Below are positions 1 to 9,800 of a stretch of DNA of 26,036 nucleotides, piece by piece. The notes beneath the pieces are model-generated. The model was not told the origin of the DNA and did not search any database. It saw nothing but the letters and a program-made list of their open reading frames with translations. The stretch comes from CAZLNO01 sp964561005. GTDB taxonomy: Bacteria > Pseudomonadota > Alphaproteobacteria > Kiloniellales > Rhodovibrionaceae. Location of the stretch: positions 1-26,036 of the forward strand of contig CAZLNO010000053.1 in NCBI GenBank assembly GCA_964561005.1, read 5' to 3'. A program made the translations under genes and the position numbers. The stretch's first letter is position 1. Each line of letters opens with the position of its first letter.

Positions 1-3000
1 CGCCAGTGTGGCCGAGGTCCTCCGCCCAAGGACGCATGGCATGGCTGGTGTAGGTAAGCTCAATTACGCGAGGAACAACAAAGTCAACGTTTGCCGCCGT
101 AAACCAGTCGGGGGGTGGTGCCGCAAACTGCTTCATGAAGTGATACTTCAAGGAAGTACCGCCATACTTCTGACGAGCAACGAAATCAAAAGGTATCGAC
201 GATAGTAAGGCTGTGAAAATTGCGTATGTTTTGGCGTTTTGGCCGGGATAAGCCAGAAGAATCTTGTCCCCTGTACCAACCTTTGGAAAAACGGTATTTA
301 CAACAGTCCGCTCATCCGTCGCCCGGCAAATATCCCGCCACCCCATGAGCCACCGTGGCTGTTTCCGTTCGATCAGCAGTTCGGCCTGGACGAGGGGGTC
401 GCGCTCGGCGTCCTCCAGGGCGCGCAGGTCGTCGTCGGTCAGGGGCAGCTTGCGCTGCAATTCGTTCAGGCTCGTTCGGACACCGGGCTTGGCCAGCCAG
501 CGGTCCGGCGTCGGCTTCAGCACCTGCCGCCAGGGGTGGTTGCGGCCCAGGATGCGGGTCAGGTCGTCGCCCGCCGCCTCGCGCCCGCGCAGGGCGGCGA
601 CCGCGGCGGCGACGTGCTCGGCCATCGCCTTCAGGGCCTTGTCCGGGTCCTGCTTGCGCACCGCGCCCTTGAGCGCGCTGGACACCCGGGCGGCGCGCAG
701 CCGCACCTCGGCCGCCGGCACCCAGTAGCGCGGCTCCGGCTCGAAGTTCGGGTCCCGCTTCTCGCCCAGCGTGACATCCCGTGCCCCGTCCCCGTCGCCG
801 ATGTTGCCGCCGCCATAGGTCGCCCAGCGATGATCGAAGTGATGGATCATCTTGGCCTCGTAAAGCGGCACGTAGCGCTCCTCGCCATTCTCTCCCACCC
901 AATCCGTGCCGTCGCGGTGTAGGCCGGCGGTGGCAAGGCCGTCGATGCCTTTGAAGAGGCTGGAATCGTTCGACATGTCGAACATGCGCTGAAAGCTCAG
1001 GCCCCAGGGGTTATCCGCCGAACCGTCGCCGTCCTTCGGTTCGCGGATCAGGACCGGCACGCGGTCGTAGATTCCGGCCGTGATCTCCGCGTCGGCCCGC
1101 GAGCGGAAGATCGGTGCTGTCTTGGTGTTGGGGTTGATGCGCGCGATCTGCTCCGACGTCAGCGTGAACCGCCGCTCGTCGTGCTCCAATTCGCTCGGGT
1201 CGAGAAGGTAGAAGGCGAACTCGGCCACGTCCGACGGACCGAGGGCAAGGATCGAGAATTTGTAGCTTCGATGGACGGCCGGGAAGATTCCACGACGATT
1301 CTCGAAGTCGATCAGCCGCGCCAGTCGATGCTCGTCGATCAACCAGCCAAAAAAGGCGCTGGTCGAGCTGTCGGTGGCGATGCCGGTCGGGACGATCATG
1401 CCGGCACGGCCTTCCCGCTGGCTTGCGGTCGCGAAGAGTTCGGCAAAAAGGGCATACGTGTTCACATCGCCGACGCCCGTCCGAGGGTAGCGAATCCCGG
1501 TGTGGGCGAAGGCGCTCATCGCCTCCGCCGTCCGTTTGGCGAACTGGAAAGCCTCGAACAGCCGCCGCTCGGCGGTGCCCTCGGCCGCCTCGCCCAGCTC
1601 GGCGATCATCTTCTGCCGCGCGGCGGCGTTCTGCGCCTTCGCGATCGCTGGCGCGCGGCCGGCGAAGAATTCCTGCTCCTGCAGCTTGATGCGCTCCCAC
1701 GGCGGGTTGCCGATGACGGCGTCGAAGCCGCCGCGCGCCATCTGCACCGGGAAGGCCAGCGGCCAGTGCAGCGCGCGCAGCTCGTGGCAGATCGCGTCCG
1801 CGCGGGCGATCAGCGGGCCATAGACCTCGCCGCCGCGCGCGGCTTTCCAAACGTGCTCGGTCAGCGGCAAGCTCGGCTTGCGCAGCTCGTGCTGGGCCGC
1901 CGCGTCGTCCGGAAAGGCGGGCTTCGGCGTAAAGAAGGCGGCGATGTAGAGATCGCAGGCATACCGGCGGCGGCGCCAGCCCTCGCCGGAGTTGAGGCGC
2001 TCGAAGGCGCGGCGCTTGGCCTCCACCTGGTCCAGCGTGTCCTCCGGCATCCCGGCGACCTGCCGCGCCTCGTCCACCAGGTCCTCCGGCGGGCGCAGGT
2101 GCGGCAGCAGGCCGTCCGCGCCCTTGCCCTCGCGCAGCTCCTTGTTCCAGCGCTTGAGGGTGCGGGCGGCGGCCTTGTCGTCGCCGGTCAGCGGCTCGTA
2201 GGCGTCGTCGGGCACGCCGTCCTTCAGGACCGCCAGGTCGAAGACGCCGACCAGCGCGTCGCCGCAGACGATCCGGTCCTCCAGGAAGCTCAACGGCCGC
2301 CCCGGCTCCAGCGCCTCGATCCAGAGCGCGACCTTGCACAGCTCGACCGCCAGGGGGTTGCGGTCGACGCCGTAGACGATGCTGGACACCACCTCGCGCA
2401 GGGCGTGCTGATAGTCCGACCGGCTGGGCGCGCCGGGGCTGCGCAGCGCGGCGATGCGCGCGGCCGCGCGGCGGGCGGCGCCCAGCAGGAAGTGGCCGGA
2501 GCCGCAGGCGGGATCGAGGATCGAAAGTCGCAGGATGCCCTCCGCCGGGTCGGCGCCGCCGTGCAACTCCGCCTTGTCGAGAAGCGGGTCGAGCGTGGTG
2601 TCGAGCACCAGCTTCACCAGCGCGTCCGGGGTGTAGTAGCTGCCGGTGCTCTTGCGCTCGCTGCCGCCCGGGCCGGTCGTGTCCTTGAAGCCGAAATGGC
2701 GGGCGTCGGCCGAGGCCTCGGGAATCAGTTCCAGCAGGCCCTCGTAGACCGAGCCCAGCTCCTCCGTCTCCATGTCGCGCCAGTTGACGCGGGCCAGCGA
2801 CTGCCCGGCGGGCCGGATCCAGGCAAGGCGGAAGATCGCCGCCATCAGGCGCCGGTTGGCGATGCGGCACCCATCCACGTGGGATGCGCGTTCCGGCAGG
2901 AACAGCCCGCCCAGGGCCGGCAGGCCAAGTTCGGGCGCGCCGCGTGCCAGCGCGCGGAAGACGGCGCGCAGGCCGTCCCAGGCGTCGTGATGGCGGTCCC

Positions 3001-4060
3001 AGGCGGCGCGGCGCAGGCAGCGCTCGCGCAGGCGGCCCACGGCATAGCCGCGGGCATAGGCCTCCCGCGCCTCGCGCGAGGCGTCGGGCGGGTGCAGCAG
3101 CCCGCGATCCTCGGCGGCAAAGAGGAAGATCAGGCGATAGACGGTGCCGAGAAGCTCCTCGTAAAGGCGCTGCGGCGTCAGGCTGCCGTCGGACAGGGCG
3201 GCGCGCAGATCGGCGTTGGCCGGGTGCTCGATCGCGCCCTGGCCGAGTTCGACCAGCGCGGCCTCCACGCCCACGCGAAGCTGGTCGCGGGCGGCAACGC
3301 CCTCTTCCTTCCCCGTCTCGCGCCAGTGTTCCAGCCAGCAATCGGAGGGCGTGGCGTCCGGCGCGCCGAAGCGGCTCTGGTGGATCAGCAGCCAGAGGGC
3401 GGAGAAGTCGGCGTACAGATCCTCGGTGAAAATCTTCGCCAGATCGACCTCGATCCAGGCCGGCCGCGTCAGGCTGACGTTGTCGCGCAATAGCCGGAGG
3501 GTGAGGCCGTCGGTGGTCAGGCCCCAGAGGCAGTCCTCCTCGGCGTTCAGGTATTCCTGCAGAAGCAGGGTCGCCGACCGGCGCCGGCTTTGATCGGCGA
3601 AGGGTTGCAGCGGAACATCCAGCCCGGTCCGGCGCGTGTCCTCGCCCGGCGCCGGGGCGACGACGACCGGCACGCGCCCGCCGAGCGCGGCGTGGCCGAT
3701 CGGGAAGACGCGCTCGCCCTTGTGGACAGCGGCGGCCGTGGCCAGCGTGTCGAAGCCGAACACGGCCTTCAGAAATTCAGGGACGAACGTACGCGTGACG
3801 ACGGGATCGTCCGTGCGCGCCGCGTCGAAGCGCGACCACATGGCCTCGGCGATGCGGTAGGCGCGCGCGATCTCGTCGCGCAGGTCCAGGCCCTCGGGCA
3901 CGCCATAGCTGTCGCGGGTCGCCCGGTCGGGGTCCGGGTCGGCGATCTTGGAGAGTATGTCCGGCGTCAACAGGCCGCCGACGATCTCGATCGCGGCGAA
4001 GCTGAGCTGATGTTGCCGCTTCTTCGGACGTGTACGGGAGGAACGCGTGCGCGGGGCCAT
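1..4060 (-). CDS. Eco57I/TaqI-type N6-adenine DNA methyltransferase, DrmMI-like (3' end outside window)
   Basis: The frame is open from the ATG at 4060 to the window edge (1353 codons, no stop); I checked this by scanning every reverse-strand stop triplet. Residues 1-20 are basic. Around residues 160-185 a segment reading LWGLTTDGLTLRLLRDN resembles the strand after the PD-(D/E)xK core in restriction-enzyme/methylase fusions, but I see no E-x-K before it, so any nuclease there looks degenerate. A helical region follows, then GSYYTP, the SAM-binding motif I DPACGSGHF (about 516-524) and the catalytic NPPW (785-788) of N6-adenine methylases. The region near the left edge (RWLMGWRDICRATDERT) fits a TaqI-type target-recognition domain. 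The likely role is to methylate host DNA so that the two helicases upstream spare it. It starts 6 nt after the SNF2 gene stop, so it is the third or later gene of that operon. The C-terminus is missing here. Methylase: high confidence; DrmMI equivalence: inferred from neighbours. Confidence 0.9.
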   Translation of the reverse strand, partial: MAPRTRSSRTRPKKRQHQLSFAAIEIVGGLLTPDILSKIADPDPDRATRDSYGVPEGLDLRDEIARAYRIAEAMWSRFDAARTDDPVVTRTFVPEFLKAVFGFDTLATAAAVHKGERVFPIGHAALGGRVPVVVAPAPGEDTRRTGLDVPLQPFADQSRRRSATLLLQEYLNAEEDCLWGLTTDGLTLRLLRDNVSLTRPAWIEVDLAKIFTEDLYADFSALWLLIHQSRFGAPDATPSDCWLEHWRETGKEEGVAARDQLRVGVEAALVELGQGAIEHPANADLRAALSDGSLTPQRLYEELLGTVYRLIFLFAAEDRGLLHPPDASREAREAYARGYAVGRLRERCLRRAAWDRHHDAWDGLRAVFRALARGAPELGLPALGGLFLPERASHVDGCRIANRRLMAAIFRLAWIRPAGQSLARVNWRDMETEELGSVYEGLLELIPEASADARHFGFKDTTGPGGSERKSTGSYYTPDALVKLVLDTTLDPLLDKAELHGGADPAEGILRLSILDPACGSGHFLLGAARRAAARIAALRSPGAPSRSDYQHALREVVSSIVYGVDRNPLAVELCKVALWIEALEPGRPLSFLEDRIVCGDALVGVFDLAVLKDGVPDDAYEPLTGDDKAAARTLKRWNKELREGKGADGLLPHLRPPEDLVDEARQVAGMPEDTLDQVEAKRRAFERLNSGEGWRRRRYACDLYIAAFFTPKPAFPDDAAAQHELRKPSLPLTEHVWKAARGGEVYGPLIARADAICHELRALHWPLAFPVQMARGGFDAVIGNPPWERIKLQEQEFFAGRAPAIAKAQNAAARQKMIAELGEAAEGTAERRLFEAFQFAKRTAEAMSAFAHTGIRYPRTGVGDVNTYALFAELFATASQREGRAGMIVPTGIATDSSTSAFFGWLIDEHRLARLIDFENRRGIFPAVHRSYKFSILALGPSDVAEFAFYLLDPSELEHDERRFTLTSEQIARINPNTKTAPIFRSRADAEITAGIYDRVPVLIREPKDGDGSADNPWGLSFQRMFDMSNDSSLFKGIDGLATAGLHRDGTDWVGENGEERYVPLYEAKMIHHFDHRWATYGGGNIGDGDGARDVTLGEKRDPNFEPEPRYWVPAAEVRLRAARVSSALKGAVRKQDPDKALKAMAEHVAAAVAALRGREAAGDDLTRILGRNHPWRQVLKPTPDRWLAKPGVRTSLNELQRKLPLTDDDLRALEDAERDPLVQAELLIERKQPRWLMGWRDICRATDERTVVNTVFPKVGTGDKILLAYPGQNAKTYAIFTALLSSIPFDFVARQKYGGTSLKYHFMKQFAAPPPDWFTAANVDFVVPRVIELTYTSHAMRPWAEDLGHTG

Positions 4061-4066
4061 GGAACT

Positions 4067-6859
4067 CTAGAGCTTCGGAAACAGGACGTAGAGGCCGATG
4101 ACATCGACCGGCGTGATCGCGGAGACGCTGACGTTGGCGCGAGAGCCGAGCGCGCGGCGGACGCGCGTATGGTCTTCGGCCAGTTGCCCGGCACGTTGCT
4201 CGGCAAAGGCGTCGAGTTGCGGCATGCGCGTATCCAGCGCCGCCAATGCCGCATCAATCTCGCGCTTGCGGCGGTCGGCCGGGATATCGCCGCTGTCGGC
4301 GTCGAGCAGCGCGAAGGCGTTCAGCCCGTCGGCCACTTGGGAGCCGTCCCGGTTCGCGAGCGCGATGGCCTGGGCTTCCTCCGCCATCGTGAAGCGCGGG
4401 CCCAGCCGTCCCCGGCTGTCGATGCGATGGCGAATGCGCAGGATGTAGAGGGTCGTCAGCCGTTCGACCGCCGAGGTTTCCCATGCGCCCACGCGCGGCA
4501 GCACGGCGGGATCGTCCGTCTCGGGATCGGCTTCCAGGGCCTCCTCGAGGAACGCCTCCGCCAGGACACTCGGCAGAGGGTGCGTGCGATGGACGGACAA
4601 CGCGCCGGCAGGCGCCCGCGAGGAAAAGGCAAGGTGCACCGGGGCCGGCTCGCTGTTGCTTTCGAGCAGGCCCTCGGACTCCAGGCGCTCACGCAGCATG
4701 GGGCTGTCGACGGCGAGAGACGCCTTCCAGGTGCCGTCGGATCGCCGGGCCGGCTCACGGCCGAGGCGGGTCAGCGCCCGGGTGACGAAGCGCTCCGTAT
4801 CCTCGAAGCCGCCGAGAGCAAGGCGGGTTTCGTCCCATTCCGGCAGGACCTCCTCCGGGCGCAGCGCGTTCTGGGCGAAGATCGTGCGCGAGCGCTTCTC
4901 CTGCTCCGACGCATTGGTCCAGGCCAGGTCGAACTCCTCGCTCTCCGGCAGCAGGTCCAGAGAGAACTGGCGCCGCTCCCGGGTGCGCAGCAGGACCGCG
5001 TGCATCAGGGCCTGAGTCAGGGTGCCGTCCCGGTCGGGCATGGGTACGCGGACGCCGGTCTCCCGCTCGATGCGCTCGGCCTTGCGCAGAATGACGTTGA
5101 GGACGGCCCCGTCGACCGGGTTGTTCTCGCCGTAAAGCAGGGCCGTGCGGACGGTGGAGGACTTCTGCCCGAAACGGTCGATGCGGCCGTCACGCTGTTG
5201 GTGGCGGGTCGGGTTCCACGACAGGTCGTAGTGCAGGGCGGCGTCGAAGTAGGCCTGGAGGTTGATGCCCTCCGACAGGCAGTCCGTGGCCACCAGGATG
5301 GGCTTGTCATAGGCGCCCAGCACCTCGACGCGCTGCTCGCGTTCCTGGGCGGGCAGCTCGCCCGTGACGACCGCCACCTCGTGATCCTTGAAGGCGTTGG
5401 CGAGCGCGTTGCCGACGGACTTGGCCGTGGCGATATAGCGGCAGAAGACGACGGGCCGGAACCCGTCGGTCGTCAGGTCTTTCAACGCGGCTTTGAGCGC
5501 CCGGAACTTGGGGTCGCCCTTCGGGTCCGCGGCAAGGGCGTCGGCCTGCCGGATGAGATCGGCGAGACGGGGATCCTCGATCGCGGCGCCCGGCTCGACA
5601 TCGTCTTCCGCAACCTCGTCGTCGTCGAGCGCCTGTGCGGCGATGTCCGCCTCTTCCGCCTCGTCCACGTCCAGCGCGGCCCGGGTTCTCAGCGCCTGAG
5701 CGGCGGCCGCCGGGCTTGAGCCGACGCAGCGCATCAAGGCGAGCGTCCCCCAGAATGCCAGGCGCTGACGCCGCGCTCCGTCCGCTGCGTCGACGACGTC
5801 CGCGCAATAGTCGAGGACGTCGTTGAAAAGCTGCTCGTGCGCGCCCGTCAGTCGGTAGGCCAGCTCCGTCGACTCGCGGCTCGGAAACAGACCGGGTTCG
5901 CGCCAGCTCGTGATGTCCGCGCGGCGGCGCTGGATGAAATGATTGGCGAGGCGTTCGCGCTGGCGGCGGCGCTCATCGTCGGACACTTCGTTGATGCGCT
6001 TGAAGGCCGGATCGATCAGACCCAGCAGGTTCTGGAACGCCGTTTCGTCGCCGGAGTGCGGCGTGGCGGTAAGCAGGATCATGTGGCGCGCCTTCTCGCG
6101 ATCCTCCGCGAGAGCCTTGAGCAGGGCATGGCGCTGATGCCGCGCGCGGCCGCCGGACACACACGTGTGCGCCTCGTCCACGACCACCATCTCGGGGCAG
6201 GCGCGAAGGAAGTCGTCTCGTCGCCGGTCGCTCTTGATGAAGTCGAGGCTGACGACGGTATGCGGGTAGGCGTCGAACACGCTGACCGTGTCCGGCAGAT
6301 CGCGTTCGAGTCGCACCGCCCCGGCGGCGGTGACCGGCATGGCGGAGATCGCGAACTTGGATGCCAGTTCATCGACCCACTGCTCGACGAGGTGCGGCGG
6401 GCAGATCACGGTGAAGCGGTCCGCCTCGCCGCGGTCGAGGAATTCCCGGACGATCAGCCCCGCCTCGATGGTCTTGCCGATGCCGACATCGTCGGCAATC
6501 AAGAGCCGCGTCGGGTCATGGCGCAGCGCAAGGATGAGCGGCGCCAACTGGTAGGCGCGCGGTTCGAAGGCAAGACGCCCGGCACTGCGAAACGGGCCGG
6601 CGCCGCGCCGCATGGACAGGCGAAGGGCGTCCCGCAATAGCTGCGCCGCTTCGCGGCCGCCCAGACGCGTGCCGCCGGGGGCCGGAAATCGTGCGGCGCT
6701 CACCGGTTCGATCTCCAGCTTCGGCTGGACGGTCTCGATGTCGTCTTCGGAACCGGTCAGCGGACGCAGCCGCAGGCCGTTATCCGTGCCCAGCACGATC
6801 CATTCGCGTCCGCGTGCGCGGACGAGCTCACCCGGCGAAAAATCCTGGATTATCGACAT
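4067..6859 (-). CDS. SNF2-family helicase/translocase, DrmD-like
   Basis: This encodes a 930-residue SF2 ATPase of the SNF2 group. The helicase core begins near residue 95, with motif I DDVGIGKT (123-130), motif II DEAH (228-231) and motif III TATPHSG (264-270). The second RecA domain carries VVFCRYIATAKSVGNAL, DCLSEGINLQ and motif VI QRDGRIDRFGQ (about 555-565). An acidic insert (about 400-425) separates the lobes, and the C-terminal third has no motif I recognise. SNF2 proteins translocate on double-stranded DNA, and in class 1 DISARM the SNF2 protein is DrmD. The ATG at 6859 is preferred over an in-frame TTG at 6862. It shares one base with the upstream helicase's stop (TGATG) and follows a GGGGGA ribosome-binding site, so translation is probably coupled. 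The stop is 6 nt before the methylase ATG. ATPase class: near certain; defence role: inferred from context. Confidence 0.9.
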   Translation of the reverse strand: MSIIQDFSPGELVRARGREWIVLGTDNGLRLRPLTGSEDDIETVQPKLEIEPVSAARFPAPGGTRLGGREAAQLLRDALRLSMRRGAGPFRSAGRLAFEPRAYQLAPLILALRHDPTRLLIADDVGIGKTIEAGLIVREFLDRGEADRFTVICPPHLVEQWVDELASKFAISAMPVTAAGAVRLERDLPDTVSVFDAYPHTVVSLDFIKSDRRRDDFLRACPEMVVVDEAHTCVSGGRARHQRHALLKALAEDREKARHMILLTATPHSGDETAFQNLLGLIDPAFKRINEVSDDERRRQRERLANHFIQRRRADITSWREPGLFPSRESTELAYRLTGAHEQLFNDVLDYCADVVDAADGARRQRLAFWGTLALMRCVGSSPAAAAQALRTRAALDVDEAEEADIAAQALDDDEVAEDDVEPGAAIEDPRLADLIRQADALAADPKGDPKFRALKAALKDLTTDGFRPVVFCRYIATAKSVGNALANAFKDHEVAVVTGELPAQEREQRVEVLGAYDKPILVATDCLSEGINLQAYFDAALHYDLSWNPTRHQQRDGRIDRFGQKSSTVRTALLYGENNPVDGAVLNVILRKAERIERETGVRVPMPDRDGTLTQALMHAVLLRTRERRQFSLDLLPESEEFDLAWTNASEQEKRSRTIFAQNALRPEEVLPEWDETRLALGGFEDTERFVTRALTRLGREPARRSDGTWKASLAVDSPMLRERLESEGLLESNSEPAPVHLAFSSRAPAGALSVHRTHPLPSVLAEAFLEEALEADPETDDPAVLPRVGAWETSAVERLTTLYILRIRHRIDSRGRLGPRFTMAEEAQAIALANRDGSQVADGLNAFALLDADSGDIPADRRKREIDAALAALDTRMPQLDAFAEQRAGQLAEDHTRVRRALGSRANVSVSAITPVDVIGLYVLFPKL

Positions 6860-9800
6860 CAATCCCCCATCCCCAGACGTCGACGCAAGTCCGCCACAGC
6901 CTCATCGCGCGCCGCCGTCTCCTCCGGCAGGACAATCACGTCCAGGCCGCGATCGTGCAACTCTTCCTCGAGGTCGCTATTCGCCATGTCGGCTTCCAAC
7001 GCAACGAGCCGTGCGTTGCGCCAGATGAATGGGCAGGTCACGCCGGCGACAACGATCGGTTCGCAGTCCGGCCGGGGAATATCTGGTCCCGCATCCGATG
7101 TTTCCTCTTTCGCTTCACCGTCATCGCCGTCGAAGCGGCATTGGATAAGACGGATCAGGAATTGCTGGACTGGGGCTTGGCGCCGATCGATCGCCGGATG
7201 GTCTGGCTGGTTATAGTAGGAGAGCAAGCATCGATAACACCCGGCAACGCAGTGTGTGTCGCCTTCTTCGCTCAGCGCCTCGATACCATCGGTCCGGGCG
7301 CGGTCGATGCTTTCGTCGGTGAAGTGCATGGTTCGCAGCGCCTCGCGCGCAACCGACCGGAATCCGTCAGGCTCGCGTACCAGCCTCGCCAAGGCGCCGG
7401 CACCACCCTCGGCGGCTTCGTAAAAGAGGATGGCTTTCCGGCTTGCGCGATTGGGCGTCGGCTCGCCGAGGATTTCCCCCTCTTCCAGCTGATAGGTCGC
7501 CTCGATGCCGCGTGCGAGCGCGTGCTGCAGGGTCACGAGGACGGAATCCACGTCGGACCCGCACTCCGCGCGGAAGCGTCCCGGCACCTTGATCAGGAGG
7601 GCGTTCTTGCGGTCTTCCACGACCGGCACGATCCGCTGCGGCTGTTCCAGCGGCGGCGTTTCAGTCGAGTCGGCAGCCTCACGGCCCTTCCATTTGCCCG
7701 ATCGGGGATCGATCAAGAAGCCGACCTCGGCCTCGTCCCGCCGGCGTCTGAGCCCCCGGTTGATCCGCCGGATCTGTGCCGCGGAAGCGAAGTGCCCCTC
7801 GGCGATTTCCATGTCCTCTCGATCGAGCAACTGGACCATAGACCGTCCGCGCCCGTGCGGCATGTCAAAGGTCGTCTGGATCTCGAAGCCCTGCCGGCGA
7901 CGTTCCTCGTCGTTCGCCGTGATCCGCTCGACCGGCTTCGTGGCGACATTGTCGATCCGATAGAGATCGCGGGTGACGTGTGCATGGCTGAGCGCGTGGC
8001 CGCACACGTGGCAGTTCTCGGGCGGTTCGCCGTCGTGGCCGGCGCCGCATTCCGGACAAAGCGCAGTGGCGAAGGTGACGAGTCGGCCTTCCGGGCCACT
8101 GCCCGCTTCGCGCAACATGGCGCGATCCACCCGAAAGGCGCGTCCCTCGTGATAGACGAGACTGCCCGGCCCGAACTCCGAAATGGCGAGAAAGCGGGCA
8201 CGCTGAAGGTAGCGGTCGTTCCCCTGCCCCACCGCGCCGGGAATATAGGCCATAAGCGGAAGTCGCGGGAAGTTGTAGCCTGGCAGAAAACCCTCGGTCG
8301 CGAGATAGCGGTAGACGTAGAAATCCGACCCAAAGCTGGCTCTCCCGCCCAGGAGCAGTTGAATCTGGCCGTTCGCCTGTGCTTGCCGCGCGATGGCCGC
8401 CTTCCGCTCCGCTTCGGAAATCGAATAGTCCTGCAGCGTCTTCGTGGCGTCGTCCGCCTGCCGCTCTGCCGCGGCGAACAAGTCCCGCCATCGGTCGAAC
8501 GCCCTGCGGAATCGATTCGCGACCTCGACCCCCAGGATCTCGGCGTAGGCGTCAACCCCAGCAAACCATGGCGGCGCCTCGGTTCCGAAGTCTCTCTGGA
8601 GCACATGTAGAACGCGGCGAATGGAGTCCAAACCACGTGCCTGTGTCTCAGCCGAAGACACGATTGCGTCGAGCGCACTGCCAAGTGGCTTCTCCGGGCT
8701 CGTCATGTCCAGGTTGTCGGCGATCTTGGCCTCCAGGGGCTCACCGGTCGCCGCCAGCCATTCGGCCTGCAGGTGGCTGTCCACTAGGTCCTGGTTGGCC
8801 AGGTCGATAGTGGGCGCCTTCACCACGCCGGCGACCATGGCACTCGGATTGCGAAAGAAGTATTGATCGTGCGGACTTTGCGCCGCGCAGTAGCTCACGA
8901 TGAGCGCTGCCTGTCCGCTGCGCCCTGCGCGTCCACTGCGCTGGACATAATTTGCCGGGGTGGGCGGCATGTTGCGAAGGTAAACGACGTTCATCGACGA
9001 GATGTCGATGCCAAGCTCCATGGTCGGCGAGCAAAAGAGGGTGGGCAAACGCCGATCGTCCTCGCCTTCCTGCTTCAGTTCGCTTTTCTTGCTCTCGAGA
9101 AACTGGACATCTTCACGGCCATAGCGGAACCGGGCCTCCCGAACCTCCCGCATCGAGGCCTCAACCTGAGCGGTGTGCTCGCGGCCTTCGTACCCGAATA
9201 TCGCTTCTCCGCCCTGCGCCAGCATGTTGGCCACGTTGAGGTAGAGATCCTGGAAAAAGGCGTTTGGCCGGGCTGGCTCGGTATCTCCCGGGTCTGAGGT
9301 GAAGAGCACGGCGCTTGCCTGCAGGCGCCATCCTTCGTCGCCGAATGGCGTCGGACGCTGGATCGCGATCCCGTAACGCTGGGCGACCTGCAAAAGGCCC
9401 TCCACGATACCGACGATCTCGGAGCTCTCCGGCTTGCGTCCGCCAAATGTGAGTTCCTTGAGTTCGCGGCCCAGGGCACTGCGTTCCGTCGCTCTCAGGA
9501 TCAAGGTCTCATCGCGGGCCTTCATGTCAGCGCGGCGCGGCGGATTGGTCGATAAGGTGGTCGCGCCGCGCAGCCGGTCCTCCGCTATGGCCCAAGGCGG
9601 CTTGATCGTGGCGCGCATGCGGCTGGCAAGCGTCTCGATCGTCGTGCGGTCGAGCAGATCTGCTTCCACGGCGAGGCCGCGGCGCATGAAATCAAACACC
9701 TTTCGCGCGGCGGCCTGACGCTCGTCCGGGCTCGCGGCCTGGAGCGGCGGCGAGGCCGCGAACTCGTGAGCCTCGGCACACATCTCGTCCAGGGCGAGGT

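Noticed and set aside
1011..3493. Long ORFs of about 770 codons on both strands across the methylase gene
   Set aside because: Their translations are Arg/Ala/Gly-rich with no domain, while the frame from 4060 carries DPACGSG and NPPW. They are shadow frames typical of GC-rich DNA.
3590..5719. 709-codon plus-strand ORF opposite the methylase and SNF2 genes
   Set aside because: It is antisense to well-supported motifs in both genes and has no recognisable domain.
6860..6862. TTG start for the SNF2 gene
   Set aside because: The next codon is an ATG overlapping the upstream stop with a well-placed GGGGGA, which is the more usual arrangement.
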